From: Parapedobacter deserti | GTDB taxonomy: Bacteria; Bacteroidota; Bacteroidia; Sphingobacteriales; Sphingobacteriaceae | Direction of reading: 5' to 3' | Length of the DNA stretch: 49,760 bases | Assembly: GCF_042646065.1 (NCBI RefSeq) | Contig: NZ_JBHRTA010000031.1 | Coordinates: 1 to 49,760 of the forward strand | Part shown: piece after piece, positions 16,106 through 23,980 of the stretch | How positions within the stretch are numbered: the stretch's first letter is position 1 | Layout of the letters: every line of letters begins with the position of its first letter | Position numbers and translations under genes: made by a program | Notes under the pieces: model-generated | What the model saw: the letters and a program-made list of their open reading frames with translations, nothing else | Told to the model about the DNA's origin: nothing | Database searches by the model: none

Positions 16106-18019
16106 TTAGTCCTTCGTCTTATAGGCTTGTTCCGGGTGGTTAATCATTTCAGGATATGTATAAGTTAGTGTTTTGTCTGCAATCATGCTTGATAAATATT
16201 TCCTTTTAAAATAGTCCTCCTCGCGATTAAATAGCTTAGCTATTTCACTCGCTTTATAGGGCCGTATTTTACATATTTCCAATATGAGTTCTTTTACTTT
16301 ATTGGCGTCATTAACCCGTTCGCCCAAATCACCAATCTTTACGACGATTTCTTCAATATCCTTATCCGGCGGCAGCTCATCAGCAGGTGGTGTGTTAGGC
16401 TTAGTGAGAGGTGGCGTGTTAAGCTCGGGAGGTGGTGTGTTAAGCGCTGTGGAAGGTGGTGTGTTAAGGGCAGGAGGTGGTGTCTTAAGCTCCAGAGCGG
16501 GTGTGTTAAGCGGTTTGCGCACAACATCGTCTTCTTGATAGCGGGCAAATGTGATGCCGGGAATATAATACGTGGCCTTTCCCTTCCCCTTTTGGTACAG
16601 AATATCTTTTTTTCTTAAATCCCTTAAGTCAGCACTTGCTTTCAATGTGTCAATGCTATTCAATTGCCTATAGGCCGAATTATCAATCGCACCCACTTCT
16701 TTTATAAAAATCAATGCCCGCTTTTGGTCGTCGTTTAAGTCATATGGCTCAAAGGTAGCCAACCATTTCACGTCCTCCTCACTTAAGAAATGATGCAAGA
16801 GTAAACGCGTGGTAAATTGATTCCTACTATGATTACTCTCGAAGGTAGGAGGGAGGAGGTTTGCCTTTTGCATCAAGGCGCGCATGGTTCGTATACCCGA
16901 GCCTTTGGTTTCAGCAAGATTCGTGTCATGAAAGACCGCGGCGATATGCGGGTTCCGGTTTTTCGAGCCCGGTTCGCCCAAATACTCCTCCGGCTTCAGT
17001 GAAAAACCAGGATTAATGATTTCCAATCGATTGCTATACCGGATAATCTGTATAGGTTGGTTTTCACGGTACGTACGGTGTATAAGCGCGTTCACAATAG
17101 CCTCGCGTAACACCCGGGTTGGCAGGCCGATGCTTTCCGCTTGAAGTTCACCCTCGGGCAGCAAGAAACCCTTCGGTAGGTCATCCGAAATCTGGCTAAA
17201 CACCCGTTGTACCATTTCGAGCAGCGAGCCTCGCATATCGATAGTAACGAAGCGGTTATCCGGATCAGCTATCCAATCGTTTCCAGGCACACGGATGTAA
17301 TCCACGCGTACCATTGGCAATAACCTGCGGTGCGCTATCCGGCTGCCAAACAATAGAAGCCCCGCGTAGGTGAGTTTAATTTCGCCATTATCGTTCCTCA
17401 TGCAGCCCAATGCCCGTAGAAGGTCGGTGTCATTGTATTGCAGTTCCTCGGCGTATGGATTAACCTTGGCGCGCAGGTTCCGGTATAGCGAAATCGCCTC
17501 CTCGCTGACATCGTTCCACGAAGAATCCTTAACGACGCTGCCATCCAACGAATCCTCTTTGTTATAAAACACAAAGAGGTCGTCGTCTGTACAACGTTGG
17601 TCGCTAGAGCCAATGCGCCGATATGCGCCTCGCGGCAAGCCCTCATTCCGGAAATAGACCGGCTTTTGGCCTTCGGGCAGTTCCGGAACGAATACATTGA
17701 GCACGGTGTTGCCGGAAACTTGTTCTACCGAAATCTCAGGTCGTACAGGCTGGTTGAATACCGACGCACATTGGGTGCTCAAATCCAATTGTAATTTGTC
17801 TGGATTAGTAACGCCCGATACCACGTATTGAGGGAATAGCGAGTCTTTTTCTTGTTCTACGCCGAGCAGGATGTTGCCACCGCCCAGCGCTGGTTCATTC
17901 GCAAACGCACAAACCGTTTCCAGGATGGACCTGTCTATAGCAGACCCTTTTTTTGCTTCGATGGTGGTACACTCATCGGCGATGTTTAATTTTTGAATCA
18001 GATCCTTCGTACTTTCCAT
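16106..18019 (-). CDS. AlbA_2/Schlafen-like ATP-binding protein
   Basis: 637 residues. The N-terminus has the AlbA_2 (divergent AAA-4, Schlafen-like) pattern TIEAKKGS..DRSILETVCAFAN and ILLGVEQ; around 306 the REAIVNALIHR motif matches the HATPase_c_4 domain that follows it in COG2865 proteins. A proline-rich repeat tract lies at about 503-548, then a winged-helix-like C-terminus (IRPYKASEIAKLFN). Such proteins are annotated as RNA- or ATP-binding transcriptional regulators, and related folds act as nucleases in defence. The gene sits between mod and res, five bases from mod and two from res, so it is probably a stoichiometric part or regulator of the system. Its exact role is unknown. Confidence 0.85.
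   Translation of the reverse strand: MESTKDLIQKLNIADECTTIEAKKGSAIDRSILETVCAFANEPALGGGNILLGVEQEKDSLFPQYVVSGVTNPDKLQLDLSTQCASVFNQPVRPEISVEQVSGNTVLNVFVPELPEGQKPVYFRNEGLPRGAYRRIGSSDQRCTDDDLFVFYNKEDSLDGSVVKDSSWNDVSEEAISLYRNLRAKVNPYAEELQYNDTDLLRALGCMRNDNGEIKLTYAGLLLFGSRIAHRRLLPMVRVDYIRVPGNDWIADPDNRFVTIDMRGSLLEMVQRVFSQISDDLPKGFLLPEGELQAESIGLPTRVLREAIVNALIHRTYRENQPIQIIRYSNRLEIINPGFSLKPEEYLGEPGSKNRNPHIAAVFHDTNLAETKGSGIRTMRALMQKANLLPPTFESNHSRNQFTTRLLLHHFLSEEDVKWLATFEPYDLNDDQKRALIFIKEVGAIDNSAYRQLNSIDTLKASADLRDLRKKDILYQKGKGKATYYIPGITFARYQEDDVVRKPLNTPALELKTPPPALNTPPSTALNTPPPELNTPPLTKPNTPPADELPPDKDIEEIVVKIGDLGERVNDANKVKELILEICKIRPYKASEIAKLFNREEDYFKRKYLSSMIADKTLTYTYPEMINHPEQAYKTKD
16376..16512 (-). repeat. 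In-frame LNTPP-type coding repeat
   Basis: The AlbA_2 gene contains repeated copies of a GGTGGTGTGTTAAG-like unit (plus-strand reading), coding for LNTPP or close variants separated by two to five residues, about seven copies. It forms a flexible proline-rich linker between the ATP-binding half and the C-terminal winged helix. Copy number could change by slippage; units differ in length but stay in frame. Confidence 0.8.
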
Positions 18020-18023
18020 CCCC

Positions 18024-19946
18024 TTAAATTACCTTCATTTCCGTTTCGGGGCTGAGCTGCTTGAGCAGCTGCCGCACGTTAGATTTAGCAGTGTCATTGG
18101 CAAAGCCACTATCGCGGAAGACGATGCGCAATGGGTGGTCTTTCGCAATCTCTTTGGCAAAGGCTTCATCAATGCCCTTGTCAAAGCAGGCATACAGCGA
18201 GTTTTCTGCCACCATAAATACCTTTTTGCCTTGTATATCTTTGCTTTGGATTTTAAGGCTCAGTGGCAGGCCCCAGTCTAACATCACCTGGGCTAACAGA
18301 TCATCAGCGGTGCGATCCGGTTTTACGTTGTCGGTAAACAAATCCAGATTGGCTTGCTGGTAATCCTGCGGTCTGTAGTATACATCTTGCATGTTGCTGC
18401 TATCCAGCCGATATACCCGGAACCCGTAATCGATATCTGCGCCGGTTTTTTCCTTGATTTTTTTGGCAGCTCGGCGGATACGTTGTTTGCCTATTTCGCA
18501 GATGTTTTTGTAGCCGGCTTTGTACGCTTCGCTTTTTTCATCCGTGGCTTCGGGAAGCTGAACCATAATATATTTGCGTTTGCCATCCTTCTCCTCGGCG
18601 TTTTGTTTCATAACCGCGTGAGCGGTAGTAGCTGAACCAGAATAGAAGTCAAGGATTATCCCCTTGGTATCCTGTGACATCTGTACTAAGGTTTGAAGAA
18701 GGTCAATTGATTTTGGTGCTTGAAATATTTTTTCTTTAGTCAGAAAAAGTTCGTTAAAGATTGATTGCCCTTTTTCGGTATGAAACCTTTTATCGGTCCA
18801 AATTGATTTCAATTGTTTTAACGGGTTTTCTCCATTTTCATGTGCATATGCTTTACGATATATTTTCCAGTTACTTTTGACTTTCCTTGCTACAAGAAGA
18901 TTTATTTCATTTTGTGATTTTTCTTTTCCCCAAGTCCAACACCCATCATATCCGTCATCCCATTTTGGAAAAATTTCAATGCTATCTAGCTTCTTGGTAA
19001 GACTGACCTTTCCGCTCTCATTTACAAAAAAAGGGTAATATAAGTTTGGCCGATTATGTTTTCCAAATTCTCTATGTGTATTACGAAGTTCTAATTCGCG
19101 ATATGATCCATTTTCGTCCCGTAAAGGATAATCTTTAGCTATTTCGTCGTCATTTTTAAATACAGACAATCGCCCCTTTTCTAAAATATTTTTTGAATAT
19201 ATTAACAAATACTCGTGGCACGTAGCTAGATATTTATCTTGGGATCGACCTTTCGGGTTGTTTAAAACAGTGATTTGGCCTACAAAGTTCAACTCCCCAA
19301 ATAAGGAGGGGTCATCACATAATTTCCGAAGGTTTGGCAATTCATTGTCATCAATAGAAATAAAAATCACCCCATCTTCTTTTAAAAGATTCCTCGCTAG
19401 CTTCAACCTCGGATACATCATACTCAGCCAATCCGAGTGGTACCGACCTGCGGTTTCGGAATTAACCACCAACCGTTGGTTGTACTCATCCTTTTGTCCA
19501 CTTTCAAGCAGTTCCTCCTGCCTTCCCCTCGCAAAATTATCTTTATACACGAAGTCTTTTCCTGTATTGTAAGGAGGATCGATGTAAATCATTTTTATCT
19601 TGCCCAAGTAACTTTCCTGAAGCAATTTAAGAACTTCCAAATTATCACCTTCGATATAGAGATTTTCCGTGTTGTCAAAATCCAAGGAGTCTTCGCGCAC
19701 CGGGCGCAATGTTTTGGTCGTAGGCAAATTCGCTGTTACAATTGCCTCTTTCTTTCCAGGCCATTCAAGACGGTACCGTTCTTTAGTACCTTCAACGACG
19801 GAGTCGCTTAGTTCTTGTTTGAGTAGGTCGAAATCAACCGCAAGGCCTTCCGCCGACTCGGTCACACAATTTGGAAACAATGCAGCGATTTTCGTCACAT
19901 TTTCATTAACGATGTTTGGTGATTGTAAATCAAGTTTTTCGTTCAT
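18024..19946 (-). CDS. mod: Type III-like DNA adenine methyltransferase Mod
   Basis: 640 residues with the beta-class order of motifs: motif IV IDPPYNTGKDF at about 125, a long central target-recognition region, and the AdoMet-binding motif DFYSGSATTAHAV at about 435. The product would methylate N6 of adenine in an asymmetric site and give the Res complex its specificity; the site cannot be read from sequence. It follows the REase-like gene by 74 bases and precedes the AlbA_2 gene by four. Length and motifs are normal for Mod. The central region, about 19000-19200, is AT-richer than its flanks, as expected for an exchanged target-recognition domain. Confidence 0.92.
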   Translation of the reverse strand: MNEKLDLQSPNIVNENVTKIAALFPNCVTESAEGLAVDFDLLKQELSDSVVEGTKERYRLEWPGKKEAIVTANLPTTKTLRPVREDSLDFDNTENLYIEGDNLEVLKLLQESYLGKIKMIYIDPPYNTGKDFVYKDNFARGRQEELLESGQKDEYNQRLVVNSETAGRYHSDWLSMMYPRLKLARNLLKEDGVIFISIDDNELPNLRKLCDDPSLFGELNFVGQITVLNNPKGRSQDKYLATCHEYLLIYSKNILEKGRLSVFKNDDEIAKDYPLRDENGSYRELELRNTHREFGKHNRPNLYYPFFVNESGKVSLTKKLDSIEIFPKWDDGYDGCWTWGKEKSQNEINLLVARKVKSNWKIYRKAYAHENGENPLKQLKSIWTDKRFHTEKGQSIFNELFLTKEKIFQAPKSIDLLQTLVQMSQDTKGIILDFYSGSATTAHAVMKQNAEEKDGKRKYIMVQLPEATDEKSEAYKAGYKNICEIGKQRIRRAAKKIKEKTGADIDYGFRVYRLDSSNMQDVYYRPQDYQQANLDLFTDNVKPDRTADDLLAQVMLDWGLPLSLKIQSKDIQGKKVFMVAENSLYACFDKGIDEAFAKEIAKDHPLRIVFRDSGFANDTAKSNVRQLLKQLSPETEMKVI

Positions 19947-20020
19947 AGTATCCTCGATGAATGCTTAATCCCCGAAAGTTTAGGGTATTTGGATGGCAAA
20001 TTAATAAAAATTGACGGTCT

Positions 20021-21817
20021 TTATGGTCTACAAATCACTCGAAACTCTACCCCGATTTCATTAGCGCTTGATAGCACGGCATTTACAAACCAGAGTATTT
20101 GCAAAGTCACACCTTTCTCTTCAAATCTTTCTCCATTTTTTAGTCGGGTCAGTGACGCGGTGAGCTCTGCTTTGGAAAGAAAGTTTATAACGGCAAATAC
20201 ACTTCTTTTTAAGTTTCCGCTTGCTGAAGCTTTGTAGATAGTTTCTTTTACACTCGGGAGCGGTCTAGCGGGGTTCGCACATCGCCTTATCCTTTTTATC
20301 CGAGTTTGTATGCCGTTTAGTCGGTATTTACTTGACCAACGACGTCTTCGGTATTCTACCATTTCATCATTTAACTCTAAATAACCCAAATTCTTTTGCG
20401 CTTGGCCGAATACCTCTTGCAGATCAGAGGCGGAAAGGGCGTTGTCATTGTATTTGCAATGATAAAATGCAATCTCATTGTTATGTATGGAGATGAAGTC
20501 TCCCCATTCTACCCCCATATCGTCGCAGATTACACATTGTTTATTTGCTAACGCGGTGTCCATAACGCCAAAAATCGAGTTGGGAGAAAAAGTAGTGGAT
20601 GTCGTAGTATAACCGATACCTTTCTCTGAGACGACATTTTGAAGAAGGGGTTCGGGTATGAAAGTTTCCAAAAACACATCTAAATCATTTAATAATTTGT
20701 GGTCTTTGAAAATCTTGTGGTGGGTATAAGCGTACTCTGGCTGTTCAAAAGTGATTAGATAGTCGCTTCGAGTGTTTAAATATTCCGAAAGCCGAATGCT
20801 ATTGTCTTGAACAACAATATAAATATCCTTAAAAGATTCACAATGGATAGTCATCGTTTTTTTGTTGATATGAACGGTGACGTCGCTTCCGGTATAGCGA
20901 ACTTCATTTTTCTTGCTTAAAGTAATCAGACTTATGAAAGGGGTAATCTCTTCTATTATATTTATTTCCTCTTGTTTTTCATTCTCAACGAGCCGATATA
21001 CTCTTTGAATCAGGCCATTTTCAAGTTGTTCAAAAAGCGGGCTGAATCGGAACATGAGATATTTGGGAGTTAGCGATTTGATTTCTTTTTCGAAATCGAT
21101 GGGTCCTGCAAAACCCGCTATGAATCGATGCATTTTATTATTTGCGATTGCGGCGGTGATAAGATTACACATTTTTATTGCCCAAAACAGGACTTCATCA
21201 AAATCTTGTCGCAGTTTAAGAGCGTTAACTCGAGACGTGTTTAAAGATACGGTCGCTTTATCGCCTTCATTGTCGAGCCTAAGTGCAGAAAGAACCTGTT
21301 TGCTAGCGCCAAATCTTGTCATTACGCCTTGTAGATCAACTGCTTCTGAAGTTTTTGTTTGGACTGCATTGTCTGCCGTATTCAGTGAACTCGAGATTAT
21401 TTTTTCAAATTTGCTTTTGTCATTAATATAGAAGTTGGCTAGTACATTATAGTCAATGAGCTCTGCTATCGCTTTTAAGGTTTTAACCCCCGATATATTC
21501 TTTCTGAATACAACAAGATAGTCACGGTATTCTAGCAGCAACAGAAAGGCGGTTTTTGTTTCCCATAAATCCTGTGCTTCTCTCAAGAACGAGGGTTTTT
21601 GATCAAAGTCAAAAATGTCCAGTGAATATTTGGCTATTTCTTGACCGCCCTCAAACAGTGATTGCCTTATTATTGAATCGTAGGACCGCTTTGCTTCCTT
21701 ATCATCGCGTGCTTCTCGAAATAGGGTCAGAACATTGGCTTTGGATACCCGTTTCTTTGCTTTGTAGAAGTAGGCGTTCTCATTCAATAGGATATTGGCT
21801 GTGTCGATTTTTTTCAT
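20021..21817 (-). CDS. Unknown island protein with REase-like motif
   Basis: About 598 residues from ATG 21817 (a TTG two codons upstream also fits). The N-terminal 400 residues match nothing I know. At about 428-470 a block reads CDDMGVEWGDFI, then IAFYHCK, then SASDLQEVFGQAQKNLGYL. The spacing of acidic residues before an HxK strand resembles a PD-(D/E)xK-type nuclease core, and similar D/E..DFI..FxHxK..S.....QA.KNL blocks occur in defence helicase proteins (recollection). It is the first gene of the leftward operon, 74 bases before mod, with a clear Bacteroidota promoter upstream. It probably supplies a second nuclease or an effector of the system. Function is not established. Confidence 0.7.
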   Translation of the reverse strand: MKKIDTANILLNENAYFYKAKKRVSKANVLTLFREARDDKEAKRSYDSIIRQSLFEGGQEIAKYSLDIFDFDQKPSFLREAQDLWETKTAFLLLLEYRDYLVVFRKNISGVKTLKAIAELIDYNVLANFYINDKSKFEKIISSSLNTADNAVQTKTSEAVDLQGVMTRFGASKQVLSALRLDNEGDKATVSLNTSRVNALKLRQDFDEVLFWAIKMCNLITAAIANNKMHRFIAGFAGPIDFEKEIKSLTPKYLMFRFSPLFEQLENGLIQRVYRLVENEKQEEINIIEEITPFISLITLSKKNEVRYTGSDVTVHINKKTMTIHCESFKDIYIVVQDNSIRLSEYLNTRSDYLITFEQPEYAYTHHKIFKDHKLLNDLDVFLETFIPEPLLQNVVSEKGIGYTTTSTTFSPNSIFGVMDTALANKQCVICDDMGVEWGDFISIHNNEIAFYHCKYNDNALSASDLQEVFGQAQKNLGYLELNDEMVEYRRRRWSSKYRLNGIQTRIKRIRRCANPARPLPSVKETIYKASASGNLKRSVFAVINFLSKAELTASLTRLKNGERFEEKGVTLQILWFVNAVLSSANEIGVEFRVICRP

Positions 21818-21858
21818 CCGCAAAGGCCTTAAAAGTTTTAGTCTTATAATTGTGTATT

Positions 21859-21889
21859 CAAAAGTACATCTTGGTTTCGAGATTACAAA
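21859..21889 (-). promoter_or_regulatory. Promoter of the six-gene defence operon
   Basis: On the minus strand TTTG (plus 21886-21889) is followed after 19 bases by TACTTTTG (plus 21859-21866). This matches the Bacteroidota -33 TTTG / -7 TAnnTTTG pattern with the usual 19-21 base spacing. It lies about 40 bases before the start of the first operon gene. Confidence 0.7.
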
Positions 21890-21925
21890 AGGTTGAATTT
21901 TATAAATTATTGATTAATAGTCTAC

Positions 21926-21933
21926 TATATTTG
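21926..21933 (+). promoter_or_regulatory. Promoter -7 element of the FRG gene
   Basis: TATATTTG fits the Bacteroidota -7 consensus and lies 26 bases before the FRG start. A -33 element at the usual distance is not clear. The site shares a 141-bp AT-rich divergent region with the defence-operon promoter. Confidence 0.5.
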
Positions 21934-21958
21934 TGGTTGCAAAACAGCTAATTACCAT

Positions 21959-22681
21959 ATGCCATCGTCATCTAGGATTAAGAGCGTTTCCGAGTTCATC
22001 TCAACTGTTGAAAGACGCGCGATTGAAACCCGGCGAATCTATTTATTTCGTGGCCAATGTGATAATTTTAAATTATTGCCGGGTATAGCTAGACCTCATT
22101 TATTTTCCTACAGTAAATTAGAAACCGAAAGAAGAATTCTTGATGATTTCAAGGCTAATTCGATTCCATATCTAAAAATACTCCCCAAAACAGACTTGGA
22201 GTACTTAGTTATTGCTCAGCATTACGGCGTACCTACAAGGCTATTAGACTGGACAGAAAATGCCTTAGCAGCCCTATACTTTGCTGTCAGTGGCGCGCCG
22301 ACCAATAACATGGAGCCAGAAGTTGTAGTGTGTTCTTTTCCTAATAATTCCGATCTAATTATTAGAGATTACGATATTGACATATTTGAGCAAAAAGAAG
22401 TCAAATTTTTGAAACCGAATTCTCTTGTTGATCGCATAACATCTCAGTCGGGATGGTTTTCCATGCATCCACAAACAGGTAACAACAGCGGTTACTATAT
22501 TCAAGTCGACAAGATTTCCGATAACGATATGAGGTTTTCTAAGATTAAGATCGACCCTGTATTCGCTAATAACATTTATAAAACATTGAATGACTGCGGA
22601 ATTAATAAGTTTTCAATTTTCAAAGACTTAGATGCATTGGGGGCTTACTTGACGTCGAAATATCAGGGATTTCGGAAGTAG
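21959..22681 (+). CDS. FRG-domain protein
   Basis: A 240-residue protein with the FRG domain: YLFRGQ near residue 30, a helical stretch with ETERRILDDF, then YLVIAQHYGVPTRLLDWT and ALYFAV (about residues 75-101), the features that name the domain. The C-terminal half has QSGWFSMHPQTGN, also typical. FRG proteins occur widely in accessory and phage-defence loci; their activity is unknown. The gene is divergent from the six-gene restriction island and shares its short promoter region, so it may be part of the same system or its regulator. Length is normal for the family. Confidence 0.88.
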   Translation: MPSSSRIKSVSEFISTVERRAIETRRIYLFRGQCDNFKLLPGIARPHLFSYSKLETERRILDDFKANSIPYLKILPKTDLEYLVIAQHYGVPTRLLDWTENALAALYFAVSGAPTNNMEPEVVVCSFPNNSDLIIRDYDIDIFEQKEVKFLKPNSLVDRITSQSGWFSMHPQTGNNSGYYIQVDKISDNDMRFSKIKIDPVFANNIYKTLNDCGINKFSIFKDLDALGAYLTSKYQGFRK

Positions 22682-22694
22682 CTTTATATAGTCT

Positions 22695-23000
22695 TTATTT
22701 CCTCCTCAACCCCACCTCATAATACGCCTCCAACTTCTTCTGAAACTCCTCCGCGCGCTCCAGTGCGCGGCGCAAGTTTTCCAGTGACTCGGCAATGCCA
22801 AGCTCCGGCGATCGGGCTACGAAGCGGCCCAAATTGTAATCGGTAACAAGCACTGACCACTTGGTTTTAAATTCCTCCGGCGTGTACCATTTATCATCAA
22901 GCCGGTCGTAAATCCACTGCTGTTTATTCCACGCATCAAGCATCAGCTGTTTTACGGCCTTGGGTATCGATCCCGTCTTCTTTCCAATTTGCCTTATCAC
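22695..23000 (-). CDS. Small hypothetical protein with GTG start
   Basis: 101 residues, basic at the N-terminus, with a DDKWYTPEEFKTKW motif and a helical C-terminus rich in E/L/R (about residues 65-98). It is a lineage-typical small protein of unknown function as far as I can tell. The only start is GTG at 23000. A -7-like element (TATATTTG on the minus strand) ends only about four to six bases before the GTG, so the message may be leaderless. It converges with the FRG gene, with 13 bases between the stops. Confidence 0.6.
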   Translation of the reverse strand: MIRQIGKKTGSIPKAVKQLMLDAWNKQQWIYDRLDDKWYTPEEFKTKWSVLVTDYNLGRFVARSPELGIAESLENLRRALERAEEFQKKLEAYYEVGLRRK

Positions 23001-23236
23001 GAAAGCAAATATACTACTAAAAATATTAGCTTATTAAATTAAGAAAGAAAGTTTTTTCATAGCGACACTCTGGTTGCTCTCATTAATCGATCCGGCATTA
23101 GACGCGTTGATTCAATAGGTATAAAAATCACCCGGCGTTGCAATTCCGGGCCGTCCATTTTGCGGACTGGACGATTTATAATGCTGTTAAAATTCTATAG
23201 AGAATTACGCTGCCGTGATGGCTACTCTGATTCTGG

Positions 23237-23971
23237 CTACCTCGCTGCCTCTACCGCGATATGTCCAGCAAACTCCCTGATAAACCTTTTTATCCCCGTC
23301 GATTCGTTTAGGTCCAGATATTCACCAGTTTCTTTTCCTTCGCGTGGAGAAATAATAGTTGTCGCTGTATTATACAATTGCTCCTGCATTAGTTTTTTGC
23401 ACATAATATCGTAGCGAGTGATGTAGGAAGCATCTTTAAAGTCTGGGAATATTGGGAAATGAGGTGATCGGTCCGTTACAGGTTTGTGGGCAGATTCACA
23501 GTCTTCCACGAGTATCAACCAGCCCACGAAGGGACGGTTTGCCGTTCCAAATGCACCCTCGCGATAAGCCGTCCATAAATCGACAGCGGTGCCAATCGCT
23601 TCCTCTGCTCGATTGTTGAAATTGTTGCTAAACGATGGTCCGACATGGCTTTTAAATTCCAACGCGGCGATTAGCCGATTATCCCGCACCACGAGCATGT
23701 CCCAAAGTTTGGTAGGTCGGAAATACCCAGGCAGCGTCAGTACTTTCTGCGTAAAATGTATTTCGGCGTCAGAAAGGCCGTTTTTGATGACGATTTCTTT
23801 GGCTAACGCAATAAACCCATCCATGTTTTTGCCACCGGTTACTCCAGCACGCTCTCCCTTGTCCGTTATTCCTAGCTCAATCTGCTTTTGTCGGGCTGAA
23901 TAACGATTTTCCCAAAAAGCTTTCACCGCTTCGGTGGTCAGAGGCTCGAAGTCCGATAAATTCAATCCCAT
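23237..23971 (-). CDS. PaeR7I/XhoI-type type II restriction endonuclease
   Basis: 244 residues, close to the length of PaeR7I. It matches the family through the GITDKGERAGVTGGKNMDGF segment and the catalytic strand pair: D91 in KLWDMLVV and E105/K107 in ALEFKSHVG, a PD-(D/E)xK arrangement, followed by NNRAEEAIGTAVD and FVGWLILVEDC. By homology it should cut CTCGAG. It follows the methyltransferase gene by nine bases on the same strand, so protection is encoded upstream of cutting. All motif residues are present. The family call is confident; the site is inferred from the family. Confidence 0.9.
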   Translation of the reverse strand: MGLNLSDFEPLTTEAVKAFWENRYSARQKQIELGITDKGERAGVTGGKNMDGFIALAKEIVIKNGLSDAEIHFTQKVLTLPGYFRPTKLWDMLVVRDNRLIAALEFKSHVGPSFSNNFNNRAEEAIGTAVDLWTAYREGAFGTANRPFVGWLILVEDCESAHKPVTDRSPHFPIFPDFKDASYITRYDIMCKKLMQEQLYNTATTIISPREGKETGEYLDLNESTGIKRFIREFAGHIAVEAAR

Positions 23972-23980
23972 GGTTCAGTT

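Noticed and set aside
9072..21817. DISARM or BREX identity for the large defence operon
   Set aside because: No DUF1998 (DrmB), no separate PLD protein, no PglZ, BrxC or BrxL-like gene is present; the core is Mod/Res.
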